Source of the DNA: Staphylococcus delphini
GTDB lineage: Bacteria > Bacillota > Bacilli > Staphylococcales > Staphylococcaceae
Direction: 5' to 3'
DNA: 64,000 nt
Assembly (NCBI RefSeq): GCF_900636325.1
Contig: NZ_LR134263.1
Span: forward strand, 2,046,001-2,110,000
The notes beneath the pieces are model-generated. The model made no database searches, was not told where the DNA came from, and was given only the letters and a program-made list of their open reading frames with translations. Positions 34,867 through 44,609 of this stretch are shown here, in pieces. Every line of letters begins with the position of its first letter. Within the stretch, counting starts at the first letter, position 1. The position numbers and the translations under genes were made by a program.

Positions 34867-36040
34867 ATGAAAACACCTAATTTAAGAAACGCTAGAACGC
34901 TTTCTCGCTTTTCTATTCGAAAGTGTTCTGTAGGTACAGCGTCCTTTTTAATCGGAACTGTTGCATTTTTCGGCATTCACCACGAAGCTTTTGCAGCTGA
35001 AAACTCAACAACACCTGTGACTGTGACGCAATTACAAGAAGGCTCAAACAAAGCGTCGGCAGAAGAACAAGCTGACTCACAAACAAAAGTGAATGAAACT
35101 TCTATAGATGAATCAACAGCTACAGCAGAACAACCTAAAACAGAAATCTCACCAACTCAAGATCAAGAAGTGACTGAACAAGAAGCAACACCTACTGAGC
35201 AAACTTCAGATGCTGCATCATCAGAAGTTAAAGACAGCACAACACAAGCTAAAGAAAGTCCAAAAGAAGCTGACGTTGCTCAAACAGAAGAAAAACAAAA
35301 TGAAGCGACTGAAACATTTAGGTGAGTATGACGTAGATAGCCATACATTGACTTATAGATTTACTAACGTGGTTAATAATTTACAAAATGTAAGTGGTTC
35401 ATTCAACTTAACACAATTTATGGATCGTCAAGTCGCAAAAGAGTCAGCAACATATCCTTTAAATTATGAAATCGCTGGTGAAACATTTGATACACAGCTC
35501 AATGTACACTACGGTCAATATTACAATGTCGGCGACTCTAACTTGAAATCAATGATCACGATGGAAGACCCTAAAACAGGTGAATATGAACAATACATTT
35601 ACGTCAATCCATTACAAAAAGAGGCATATGGCACTGTCGTAAGAGTTCAAGGCTTCCAAAACGATCCTGCCACAAGTAATGGTCAAGTAAACCCAGATGC
35701 CACTCAAATCAAAATTTTAAAAGTTGCTGACAATCAGGCACTTAATAGTAGTTTCGGTGTAGATGATAGTCAATATGAGGATGTAACCAAGCAATTTCAA
35801 ACGATTTATCGTAACGGCGAAAACATGGCAGATATTTTCCTCGGTGACTTGCACGGCGCGCGTTACATTATTAAAGTTTCAAGTAAAGAGGTTTCGGGTT
35901 CTTCTGAAGACTTAAACTTACGTGCTTCAATGTATACGAAAAATAAATATAATCAATACGATCGTATCACATGGGATAATAATATTCTGAAAAGTGCGTC
36001 TAGTGGGAATGCAGATGGAACAGAGGCTTTATATCAATTG

Positions 36041-37740
36041 GGCGACAAAGTTTGGGAAGACACGAATAAAAATGGTATTCAAGATGCAGGTGAACTCGGA
36101 ATTCCCGGCGTAAAAGTCACTTTGAAAGATAGCGATGGAAAAGTGATTGAGCACACTGAAACCAATGCGAACGGCAAATACGTTTTTGATAATTTGAAAA
36201 ATGGAATTTATACCGTTGACTTCGAAACTCCTGAAGGCTACACAGCGAGTCCACAAAACCAAGGTAATGATGCGTTAGATTCAGATGGTCCGACAAGTGC
36301 ACAAGGCATCATTAGTGACGGAAACAACTTAACCGTTGACCAAGGTTTTTACCTCACTGAAATACCGACACAAAATGTTGGTAATAAAGTTTGGGAAGAC
36401 TTAAATAAAGATGGTATTCAAGACGCTGATGAACCAGGCATCGCTAATGTGACAGTCACATTAAAAGATGCTGACGGTAATATTGTGAGTACGCGTACGA
36501 CTGATGATAAAGGAAACTACTTATTTGAAGACGTTAAAGAGGGCGAATACACTATTGATTTTGAAACGCCTGAGGGCTATACGCCGACGATTACAGGTCA
36601 AGGTACATTAGGAAGAGACTCGAACGGGGTTTCTGCACGTATTTTGGTTGAAAACCGTGACGACTTAACGATTGACAGTGGTTTCTACAAAACTGAACCA
36701 CCTGTTCCACCTACTCGTAATATCGGTGACAAAGTTTGGGAAGACACGAATAAAGACGGTATCCAAGATGCTGATGAGCCAGGTATTGCTAACGTTACAG
36801 TGACATTAAAAGATGCTGACGGTAACGTTGTCGATACACGTGTCACTGATACAAATGGTAACTACTTATTTGAAAATGTTGAACAAGGTGACTACACTGT
36901 CGAGTTTGAAACACCTGAAGGCTATACGCCGACGCAAACAGGTCAAGGTTCAACAGACAATGACTCTAATGGGACTTCTACAAAAGTGACTGTGGGTGAC
37001 AATGATGACTTATCACTCGACAGCGGTTTCTACAAAACTGAACCACCTGTTCCACCTACTCGTAATATCGGTGACAAAGTTTGGGAAGACACGAATAAAG
37101 ACGGTATCCAAGATGCTGATGAGCCAGGTATCGCTAATGTAACAGTCACATTAAAAGATGCAGACGGTAACGTTGTCGATACACGTGTCACTGATACAAA
37201 TGGTAACTACTTATTTGAAAATGTTGAACAAGGTGACTACACTGTCGAGTTTGAAACACCTGAGGGTTACACACCAACACAAACAGGTCAAGGTACAGCA
37301 GAAAACGACTCAAACGGTACTTCTACAAAAGTGACTGTGGGTGACAATGATGACTTATCACTCGACAGTGGTTTCTACAAAACTGAACCACCTGTTCCAC
37401 CTACTCGTAATATTGGTGACAAAGTTTGGGAAGACACGAATAAAGACGGTATCCAAGACGATAATGAGCCAGGTATCGCTAATGTAACAGTCACATTAAA
37501 AGATGCTGACGGTAACGTTGTAGGTACACGTACAACTGACGATGAAGGTAACTACTTATTTGAAGACGTTAAACCAGGCGAATACACGGTTACTTTCGAA
37601 ACACCTGAGGGTTACACACCAACACAAACAGGTCAAGGTACAGCAGAAAACGACTCAAACGGTACTTCTACAAAAGTGACTGTGGGTGACAATGATGACC
37701 TTACATTGGACAGCGGCTTCTACAAAGAGACACCAGAGCC
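36041..37740 (+). repeat. five tandem B repeats of the Sdr-like gene
   Basis: Units begin at GGCGAC/GGTGAC/GGTAAT-type codons at 36041, 36380, 36725, 37070 and 37415. The first period is 339 bp and the rest 345 bp, so each later unit encodes 115 residues, 'GDKVWEDTNKDGIQDADEPG...'. Units three and four are nearly identical in DNA. Confidence 0.9.
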
Positions 37741-37744
37741 ACCA

Positions 37745-38045
37745 ACTGAACCTGATAACCCGGATCCAGACCAACCAACTGATCCTGGTCAACCTGATAA
37801 CCCGGATCCAGACCAACCAACTGATCCTGGTCAACCTGATAACCCAGATCCAGATCAACCGACTGATCCTGGTCAACCTGATAATCCTAGTCCAGAACAA
37901 CCTTCTGAACCGGGTCAACCGAATAACCCTAGTCCAGAACAACCTTCTGAACCGGGTCAACCGAATAACCCTAGTCCAGAACAACCTTCTGAACCAGGTC
38001 AACCGAACAACCCTACTCCGGAACAACCAAGTCATCCAGGAGTAC
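37745..38045 (+). repeat. Pro-rich wall-spanning repeat
   Basis: About seven 42-bp units encoding 'PDNPDPDQPTDPGQ' and variants ('PSPEQPSEPGQPNN'). These take the place of the Ser-Asp repeat of classic Sdr proteins. Long open frames in other phases here are a by-product of the repeat. Confidence 0.88.
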
Positions 38046-38291
38046 CAAGCACTCAGAACCCTGAACAACCAAGTTCAACTGATGCTACACAATCAAAAAC
38101 GCATGGCGAAAAAGTAAATCCATCTCAACCACAAAAAGCTTTACCTGAAACAGGTGAAACTGAATCACATCAAGGTACATTATTTGGTGGTATTTTAGCT
38201 GCTTTAGGTGCTTTACTCTTTGCACGTAAAAAACGCCAAGATAAAAAACAATCACACTAACTTCAACTTGTGATTTAAGTGTGATGCACAC

Positions 38292-38341
38292 AAAGACCCA
38301 TGTCGCGTTTCTTTATGAAATGCTAGACATGGGTCTTTTTT
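38292..38341. terminator. terminator between the adhesin gene and the 5'-nucleotidase gene
   Basis: Stem AAAGACCCATGTC / GACATGGGTCTTT, T run on the plus side. The convergent gene ends 9 bases away, so it may serve both. Confidence 0.85.
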
Positions 38342-38349
38342 CTTATATT

Positions 38350-39867
38350 CTATTCCTTCGATGTTTCACTTATAATATGCATATTTTGCGTTACAGGCTG
38401 CAGCGCTTGTTTTGCTTGAATTTCTCGAACGAGCAACTCTGGCATCGTGATTGGAAATGTTTGGTGCACGACCGCTTCACTTAACAGATGACGATAATGG
38501 CGATAAATATAATCCGTCGTCACCAATCGATAACAATAATCTTCACGCAATTCAAAATCCGTAACACGCGCATTTATCGGCTTCGACATATCTACAGTAT
38601 AGTCAAAACCTGACCAGAATAAAAAGTGTGTCGGGTCTGTATCTTTCAACGTCCACTGCCCTTTTTCTAATTCAAGATGACTTACACTTTCTTCAATTAA
38701 ACGTTTAATATCGCTCCCTTTTAATGTAAGATCAATCGGTTTGTCGGGATGCGGATACGTACGATAAACATCTTCATTTTTCAAACGCCCTTTTAACCCT
38801 TTCGTATTCGGTAAGGGCAAATGTACACATGTTAATGGGATTTCCGTTTCATGGTTCAAACTTTGATGTAGCAATTGAATGTATGGATGGGGTTGGATTA
38901 ACAACTCATGAAATGTATCAAATTGCATATCCACTTCATGCGCGATAATATATTCGTTTTTCCAATTTCGTATCGTTTTTCGATCGTAATACGTTAAGTT
39001 CAATAAACGTTCATCTTCCTCATAATCCGTCAATGTCACAATCTCTGGCTGCATCTCTAACAATTCAAAAGAGTTCCGTCGTTTTTTAAATTTCGCATTA
39101 ACATGAATGACATTTTCAGCATTTTGACCTGCTTGAACATATAGCGTCGTCCCATCGTTTTCAATAATCGTTTCGTGTTGATGACCCGTAATCATCAAAT
39201 CAATAATGCCCGCCTGTTTCATAATTTCTTCTGCACGATTTTCGAATTGTGATTTTGCATCATGACTTAATTTTGACAAGCCACCATGGTACAAAACAAT
39301 GAGAAAGTCGGGTTCTATCGTTTCATAAATATAGCGAATCCAACGTTGTGCTGCAAAAGTCGCACTTTCGACAATGACTTCAGGCTCCATTTCCACATTT
39401 TCATTTTTCATCAAGCCTTCAGATGACACGCCCATCACGACTAATTTCAGCCCTTCAATATCCTTCACAGTATAAGGTGTTGAAAAATACGGTTCATGCG
39501 TGACAGCATATTCTACATTCGCCGATAACCATGGAAAACGTGACAATGCGACAGAACGATTAAAAAAATCTAAACCATATTTAAATTCATTTTCGCTCAT
39601 GCCACTCGCATCATAGTTCATCGCATTCATTAACTTAATCATCGGATGCCTTTTATATGGCGCAATAATGGCGTAATAAAAAGCTGTCACACTGCCTGCT
39701 AAATTACCACCGTTGTCCACTAATACGACATGCGGATATTGCTGTCTTACTTCATTAATATAGGTACCTGCTCGATATATATTGGAACGTTCAGTTTGAT
39801 TGAGTATATGGCTATGCATATCAGAAGTCGCTATAATTTGTATATTTATTTCATCATGCTCACTCAT
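38350..39867 (-). CDS. metallophosphoesterase / 5'-nucleotidase family protein (YunD-like)
   Basis: A 505-residue cytosolic protein without signal peptide. The N-terminal calcineurin-type domain shows 'IIATSDMHSH', 'VLVDNGGNLAGS', 'MNYDASGMSENEFKYGLDFF', 'VLYHGGLSK' and 'ITGHQHET', the metal-binding set (D-x-H, G-N, H, G-H-x-H). In the first motif the usual D-x-H is D-M-H, and the second has GNL where GD is usual. A 5'-nucleotidase C-terminal domain follows from about residue 330. It resembles YunD of B. subtilis. Substrate not known. ATG 39867 has GGGGTGAAAG upstream; an in-frame start at 39888 is less likely. Confidence 0.8.
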   Translation of the reverse strand: MSEHDEINIQIIATSDMHSHILNQTERSNIYRAGTYINEVRQQYPHVVLVDNGGNLAGSVTAFYYAIIAPYKRHPMIKLMNAMNYDASGMSENEFKYGLDFFNRSVALSRFPWLSANVEYAVTHEPYFSTPYTVKDIEGLKLVVMGVSSEGLMKNENVEMEPEVIVESATFAAQRWIRYIYETIEPDFLIVLYHGGLSKLSHDAKSQFENRAEEIMKQAGIIDLMITGHQHETIIENDGTTLYVQAGQNAENVIHVNAKFKKRRNSFELLEMQPEIVTLTDYEEDERLLNLTYYDRKTIRNWKNEYIIAHEVDMQFDTFHELLIQPHPYIQLLHQSLNHETEIPLTCVHLPLPNTKGLKGRLKNEDVYRTYPHPDKPIDLTLKGSDIKRLIEESVSHLELEKGQWTLKDTDPTHFLFWSGFDYTVDMSKPINARVTDFELREDYCYRLVTTDYIYRHYRHLLSEAVVHQTFPITMPELLVREIQAKQALQPVTQNMHIISETSKE

Positions 39868-40125
39868 TGCTTTCACCCCAAATCTCAATATTCAACTCGT
39901 ATTCTACCATATCTCGACATTCCCCCACTATCATTATTCCTTGCATACAAAAATAAATGCAAACACGTTTCATTTGAAAAAATTTATCATAAGCAAACAG
40001 TTGTTATTTTTAAATATGGTTCAATAGAAATCTTTAATTAAACTATAATTTTATATATTAAAAACATACTCATACAACTCCAGACCTATTTTCTTGTATT
40101 TTTATCCTTTTTTTCGAGAAATGAA

Positions 40126-40154
40126 TTGACTTTCATAAAGTATTAAATTACATT
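40126..40154 (+). promoter_or_regulatory. probable dlt promoter
   Basis: TTGACT (40126-40131), 17-base spacer, TACATT (40149-40154), 69 bases before dltX. The -10 matches only four of six positions. Confidence 0.5.
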
Positions 40155-40222
40155 AATTTTATCTAGGTTAAATGAGCACGTTTAACCCTCATGTCATATC
40201 ATGCAGAAGGTGAAAATTTATT

Positions 40223-40351
40223 ATGAAATTAAAACAATTACCGATTAAAACTGTCGCATTAACGTTGCTCTATTTTGCAATCATGCTGACTTTATATTTT
40301 ATTTATGGTAATGGTGATACACAAAATACTTTTATCTACAACGATTTTTAA
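40223..40351 (+). CDS. dltX: teichoic acid D-Ala incorporation peptide DltX
   Basis: A 42-residue membrane peptide at the head of the dlt operon: basic N-terminus 'MKLKQLPIKT', one hydrophobic helix and the conserved end 'NTFIYNDF'. DltX is required with DltB and DltD for D-alanylation and is thought to help pass D-alanine through the membrane complex. AGAAGGTG upstream. It lies 19 bases before dltA. Confidence 0.9.
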   Translation: MKLKQLPIKTVALTLLYFAIMLTLYFIYGNGDTQNTFIYNDF

Positions 40352-40370
40352 TCATTAAAGGAGCCGACAC

Positions 40371-41825
40371 ATGAAAGATGTTTTAACAATGATTTCACAG
40401 CACAGTCAAACTCAGCCGGACCGAGTTGCCGTACAACATCAGAGTGAATCATTAACTTATTTAGAGTTAGAAAGTTATTCCTCACGCTTAGCATCACAAC
40501 TGCTTACAAGCAACAACCCTGTTATTGTTTATGGCCACATGTCTCCATTTATGGTAGTGGGTATGATTGGTGCACTTAAAGCCGGATGCGGTTATGTTCC
40601 AATTGATCAATCGATACCTGCAAACCGTGTTCAACATATTATAGAAAAGGTTTCACCACAATTTTTAATTAACACGACAGATACACCGCTTAATTATGAA
40701 GGTGTGACAGAGATTACCATTCAAGATATTCAATCATTCGAGACTGTATCATCATTGCCTTTAATGCAAAATGATGGTATTGCTTACACGATTTTTACAT
40801 CGGGCTCAACAGGTCTTCCTAAAGGTGTTAAAATTTATTACGAGAGCTTAGTAGAGTTCGCAAATTGGGTGGATTTATTGAACCAATATCACACGAAAGA
40901 TGTTTGGTTAAACCAAGCACCATTCTCATTTGATTTATCAGTTATGGCGATTTACCCGTGCCTCATTTCAGGCGGTACACTATTGTTAGTCAACAAAGAA
41001 ATGATTGCAGCACCTAAAAAATTATATGAGCTGTTCCAAAACGAGAAAATTAATGTTTGGGTGTCTACCCCATCATTTATGGAAATTTGCTTAATGTTAC
41101 CAAATGTCAATGAAGCAGGCATGCCACACTTACGTACATTCTTGTTCTGTGGTGAAGTGTTAGGTCATCATACAGCGCAAACATTGTTAAATAAGTTTCC
41201 ACAATCTTATTTATACAACACGTATGGTCCTACAGAAGCGACTGTTGCGATTACAAGTATTCGAGTGACGCAATCAGTGCTTGATAGCCACAAATATGTT
41301 CCTGTGGGCTTACCGAGAAAAGGGACGACATTAAGTGTGACTGAAGAAGGAGAGCTTATTATTACTGGTAATTCAGTAAGTGCGGGTTATTTAAAAGACC
41401 CTGAAAAAACAGAGAAAGCCTTTTTCAAAGATGGCGACAAACGCGCTTACTATTCAGGTGACAAAGCTGTATTTGAAGATGACTTGTGGTTTATCAAAGG
41501 CCGCATTGACAACCAAATTAAATATAACGGCTATCGTATGGAACTTGAAGAAATTGAAGCTAAAATGAACGCATTGCCATTTGTAAATACGTCATTGGTT
41601 GTGCCAATTTATAAAAAAGACAAAATTGCCTACTTGAAAGGCGTCGTTAAATTAAATTCTGAAGACATCGATCCAGCAGATGTGCCAAAAGAAGTGAAGC
41701 ACCGTCTTAAAGCTGAGTTGCCGGATTATATGATTCCTAAAAAAATCGAAATTGCTGAAGAGATGCCACTGACTAACAATGGTAAACTCGACCGCAAACG
41801 AATTAACGAGGTATATCAATCATGA
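40371..41825 (+). CDS. dltA: D-alanine--poly(phosphoribitol/D-alanyl carrier protein) ligase
   Basis: DltA activates D-alanine with ATP and loads it on the phosphopantetheine arm of DltC. It is a 484-residue adenylating enzyme with the P-loop motif 'TIFTSGSTGLPKGVKIYYESL', 'NTYGPTEATVA', 'YYSGDKAVFEDD', 'IKGRIDNQIKYNGYRMELEEIE' and the C-terminal lysine in 'LTNNGKLDRK'. An AAGGAG box precedes the ATG. It overlaps dltB by 4 bases. Confidence 0.97.
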   Translation: MKDVLTMISQHSQTQPDRVAVQHQSESLTYLELESYSSRLASQLLTSNNPVIVYGHMSPFMVVGMIGALKAGCGYVPIDQSIPANRVQHIIEKVSPQFLINTTDTPLNYEGVTEITIQDIQSFETVSSLPLMQNDGIAYTIFTSGSTGLPKGVKIYYESLVEFANWVDLLNQYHTKDVWLNQAPFSFDLSVMAIYPCLISGGTLLLVNKEMIAAPKKLYELFQNEKINVWVSTPSFMEICLMLPNVNEAGMPHLRTFLFCGEVLGHHTAQTLLNKFPQSYLYNTYGPTEATVAITSIRVTQSVLDSHKYVPVGLPRKGTTLSVTEEGELIITGNSVSAGYLKDPEKTEKAFFKDGDKRAYYSGDKAVFEDDLWFIKGRIDNQIKYNGYRMELEEIEAKMNALPFVNTSLVVPIYKKDKIAYLKGVVKLNSEDIDPADVPKEVKHRLKAELPDYMIPKKIEIAEEMPLTNNGKLDRKRINEVYQS

Positions 41826-43039
41826 TCCCATATAGTAGCTTTCACTTTTTTGCGATTGCGCTCATTGTGCTGTTACCTGTGATTATACTTGGGTTATTAG
41901 GCAAAAGATCTAAAGTTTACAATTTCATCAGTACATTGATTATGATTGTCATAATATTTGCCGACAATCAACATAACTTATTCGGTATCAAATATTTAAG
42001 TTATCATTTGCTGAGCCTTGCTTTGTATATTATTTGGCAAGTGCTTATTATTAAAGTTTTCGAGCGCCTTAGAGCAAACAAGCGCTCCACACCGCTTTAC
42101 ATTACGACAATGATTTTGTCTATCTTGCCACTCTTTATGGTCAAACTCCTACAAAGTTCGTGGCTAGGCTCTGGACAGCTTCATTTGCACAGCTCAAAAA
42201 TCGTGGAACTGTTCGGTTTCCTCGGTATTTCGTACATTATGTTCAAAAGTGTGCAACTGATTATGGAAATTCATGATGGTACATTGAAGCAAACGGTGGA
42301 CGTGAAGAAACTCGTACAATTTATTACGTTCTTCCCTACGATTTCTTCTGGACCTATCGATCGCTATCGCCGTTTTGTGAAAGATTATGATAAAGAAATG
42401 ACAATGGACAACTATTCACAATTACTTGGTAAAGCGATTCATTACATTATGATAGGTTTTCTTTACAAATACATCATTGCGCATTTCGTCCAACAGTATT
42501 TTGTGACACCTTATACAGGTCACCTCGATACATTTGGTGATTACGTGATATACATGTATGGCTATAGTTTCTACCTGTTCTTTGACTTTGCAGGCTACAG
42601 CTTATTCGCCATTGCGTTGAGTTACTTGTATGGTATTGAAACACCGATTAACTTTAACCAACCATTTAGAGCAAAAAATATTAAAGATTTCTGGAATAGA
42701 TGGCACATGAGTCTATCGTTCTGGTTCCGTGATTGTATTTACATGCGTTTTATTTTCTTTATGACTAAGAAAAAATACATTAAATCAAACTTCCATGTGT
42801 CTAACCTTGCTTTCTTACTTAACTTTGGGATTATGGGACTTTGGCATGGATTTGAATGGTTTTATGTCGCGTATGGTTTGTATCACGCATTGTTATTCTT
42901 TTTGTATAACCACTATGAAAAATGGCGTAAAAAGCGTTTCGGCAAGTGGGATCACCCGGTGATTAATGCATTGAGCATCGTTATCACTTTCCACTGTGTC
43001 GCTTTTGGCTTTTTAATCTTTTCAGGACAATTAATTTAA
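41822..43039 (+). CDS. dltB: MBOAT D-alanyl transferase DltB
   Basis: A 405-residue integral membrane O-acyltransferase with about 11 membrane segments. It moves D-Ala from DltC across the membrane. The MBOAT His is in 'LNFGIMGLWHGFEWFYVAYG' (about residue 335), with 'FWNRWHMSLSFWFRDCIYMRF' before it and 'FFPTISSGPIDRYRRF' in the N-half. Translationally coupled to dltA; dltC follows after 12 bases. Confidence 0.96.
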   Translation: MIPYSSFHFFAIALIVLLPVIILGLLGKRSKVYNFISTLIMIVIIFADNQHNLFGIKYLSYHLLSLALYIIWQVLIIKVFERLRANKRSTPLYITTMILSILPLFMVKLLQSSWLGSGQLHLHSSKIVELFGFLGISYIMFKSVQLIMEIHDGTLKQTVDVKKLVQFITFFPTISSGPIDRYRRFVKDYDKEMTMDNYSQLLGKAIHYIMIGFLYKYIIAHFVQQYFVTPYTGHLDTFGDYVIYMYGYSFYLFFDFAGYSLFAIALSYLYGIETPINFNQPFRAKNIKDFWNRWHMSLSFWFRDCIYMRFIFFMTKKKYIKSNFHVSNLAFLLNFGIMGLWHGFEWFYVAYGLYHALLFFLYNHYEKWRKKRFGKWDHPVINALSIVITFHCVAFGFLIFSGQLI

Positions 43040-43051
43040 GGAGAGAGTTTT

Positions 43052-43288
43052 ATGGAATTTAATGAAAAAGTTTTAGATATTATTGCAGAAGTGGCCGATG
43101 ATGATATTGTGAAATCAAATCCAGATATTCATATTTTTGATGAAGGCATTATGGATTCAATGCAATCTGTACAATTATTAGTTGCGTTTCAAGACGAACT
43201 TGATATAGAAGTACCAATTATGGACTTTAATAGAGAAGATTGGGGTACGCCAAATCAAATCATTAACGAATTGGCAAAATTAAAATGA
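43052..43288 (+). CDS. dltC: D-alanyl carrier protein
   Basis: A 78-residue acyl-carrier-like protein. The phosphopantetheine serine is in 'DEGIMDSMQSVQLLVAF' (about residue 36). DltA charges it with D-Ala for DltB. GGAGAGAG box. It overlaps dltD by 4 bases. Confidence 0.96.
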   Translation: MEFNEKVLDIIAEVADDDIVKSNPDIHIFDEGIMDSMQSVQLLVAFQDELDIEVPIMDFNREDWGTPNQIINELAKLK

Positions 43289-44427
43289 AGTTAAAACAAC
43301 CTTACATCATTGCTTTTTTGGTGAGTATTCTATTATTCGGTATTTTCATCATATTACCAGCTCAATGGTTTGTGCCACCTCATATCGCAAACCAACTGCC
43401 AAAGTATCAAGTCTCCACAGATAGCGATATGTTAAAAGGCCAATATGTGCAAGAAGCTATGATTAAGGACCCTCATTACTACCCAGTATATGGTTCGAGC
43501 GAGCTTAACAAAGAGGACCCTTTTCAACCTGCCATCTTATTAAAGGGGCACACGAAAAACCTCTTTTATGTAGGTACTGGGGGTTCCACGGATTTAATTC
43601 AGTTAATGACGTTAGGTGCACAATATGACCATTTAAAAAACAAAAAAATGACGGTCATTGTATCACCACAATGGTTTACGAGACATGGCTTAACTGAAGA
43701 GAATTACCAAGGTCGTGCTTCTCAGTTACAAATTAATAGTATATTCAATAACCCAAATATTTCTAACGATATTAAAACACGCTTAGCCAAACGTTTATTG
43801 CATTTTAAAGACAATAAGCAAAACGACTTTTTAAAACAATTTGCACAGTCACACGAAGCACAAGGTCATTTCTTAAACCCACTTTATGCGAATCATCTTG
43901 AGAAAATGGAAGCGTTGAAAAGTTATTTACCGTTTCATCATCAAGGTAAATTGCCGAGACTGTTCGATAAAAGTCAAAAGCAACCATTAAATTGGAAAGC
44001 ATTAGACAAAGAAGCGCATCAATACGGGGCGCATCACAGTCAGTCTAACCCTTATCAAATCAAGGATGAGTATTGGAAAAAATTAAAGCATAAAAAGTCT
44101 GTGAGCCGTGACCACGAGTTCCACTTAAAATCCGTTGAGTATGATGATTTATCACTTTTAGTGGATACACTCAATGCAGCGGGTGCGGATGTACAGTACG
44201 TGTTAATACCTGTCAATGGTAAATGGTACGATCACATTAATCTTCCACGTGACAGACGTATAGCAGTCAATGAGAAGATTGTCAAAACGATTGAAGACCA
44301 TCACGGCCATGTTGTGGATTTATCACGTCGCGACTATGAATCTTATTACATGAGTGATGCTGTCCACATCGGATGGCGCGGTTGGGTTGAAGTGACGCAA
44401 CATATTAAACAACACATCGACCAATAA
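43285..44427 (+). CDS. dltD: teichoic acid D-Ala transferase DltD
   Basis: A 380-residue protein with an N-terminal membrane anchor (about residues 7-27) and an outer SGNH-like domain. 'YPVYGSSELNKEDPF' carries the catalytic Ser, 'YVGTGGSTDLIQLM' follows, and 'YYMSDAVHIGWRGWV' gives the Asp/His. DltD completes transfer of D-Ala to lipoteichoic acid outside the cell. Last gene of the operon, followed at once by a strong terminator. Confidence 0.96.
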   Translation: MKLKQPYIIAFLVSILLFGIFIILPAQWFVPPHIANQLPKYQVSTDSDMLKGQYVQEAMIKDPHYYPVYGSSELNKEDPFQPAILLKGHTKNLFYVGTGGSTDLIQLMTLGAQYDHLKNKKMTVIVSPQWFTRHGLTEENYQGRASQLQINSIFNNPNISNDIKTRLAKRLLHFKDNKQNDFLKQFAQSHEAQGHFLNPLYANHLEKMEALKSYLPFHHQGKLPRLFDKSQKQPLNWKALDKEAHQYGAHHSQSNPYQIKDEYWKKLKHKKSVSRDHEFHLKSVEYDDLSLLVDTLNAAGADVQYVLIPVNGKWYDHINLPRDRRIAVNEKIVKTIEDHHGHVVDLSRRDYESYYMSDAVHIGWRGWVEVTQHIKQHIDQ

Positions 44428-44435
44428 TAACACAT

Positions 44436-44484
44436 TAAAAAAGCCATAACCTGTCAGTTTTCAAAACAGGCTATGGCTTTTTTA
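44436..44484 (+). terminator. intrinsic terminator of the dlt operon
   Basis: AAAAAAGCCATAACCTGT / AACAGGCTATGGCTTTTTT, a long stem with a one-base bulge and T run, 8 bases past the dltD stop. Confidence 0.9.
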
Positions 44485-44557
44485 TTTGGTTGATGCGATT
44501 CTTTATTTCTATGGGCTGACTGTTGCATTGAACTCTGTATCATCGCAGTCCCCTCAT

Positions 44558-44602
44558 ACAAAAAAACAGGAGAAGCGCTGGGATTTCCAACACTTCCCCC
44601 TT
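44558..44602 (-). terminator. intrinsic terminator of the htrA-ktr unit
   Basis: Minus-strand GGGAAGTGTTGG-aaat-CCCAGCGCTTCTCC followed by TGTTTTTTT. Confidence 0.85.
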
Positions 44603-44609
44603 CCTATTA

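Larger units (their letters stand above)
34867..38260 (+). pseudogene. Sdr/MSCRAMM-type surface adhesin, broken in the ligand-binding region
   Basis: The first frame (34867-35325) has a YSIRK-type signal ('FSIRKCSVGTASFLIG', cut near 'AFAAEN') and about 100 residues of Glu/Thr/Gln-rich N1-like sequence, then stops. The second frame takes over at about 35315 with 'GEYDVDSHTLTYRFTNVVNNLQNVSGSFNLTQFMDR', the middle of an N2 domain. It continues through N3, five calcium-type B repeats (about 36041-37740), a Pro-rich wall-spanning repeat, and the sortase signal 'LPETG' with membrane helix and 'RKKRQDKK' tail. The first half of N2 is missing and the frame is shifted, so an internal deletion probably caused both. 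No Ser-Asp repeat is present. As written no anchored protein would be made from the authentic start. Confidence 0.85.

Noticed and set aside
37655..38117. Long open frames on both strands in other phases across the Pro-rich repeat
   Set aside because: They arise from the 42-bp repeat of the adhesin gene, have extreme Arg/Leu/Thr or Asn/Gln composition and no ribosome sites.
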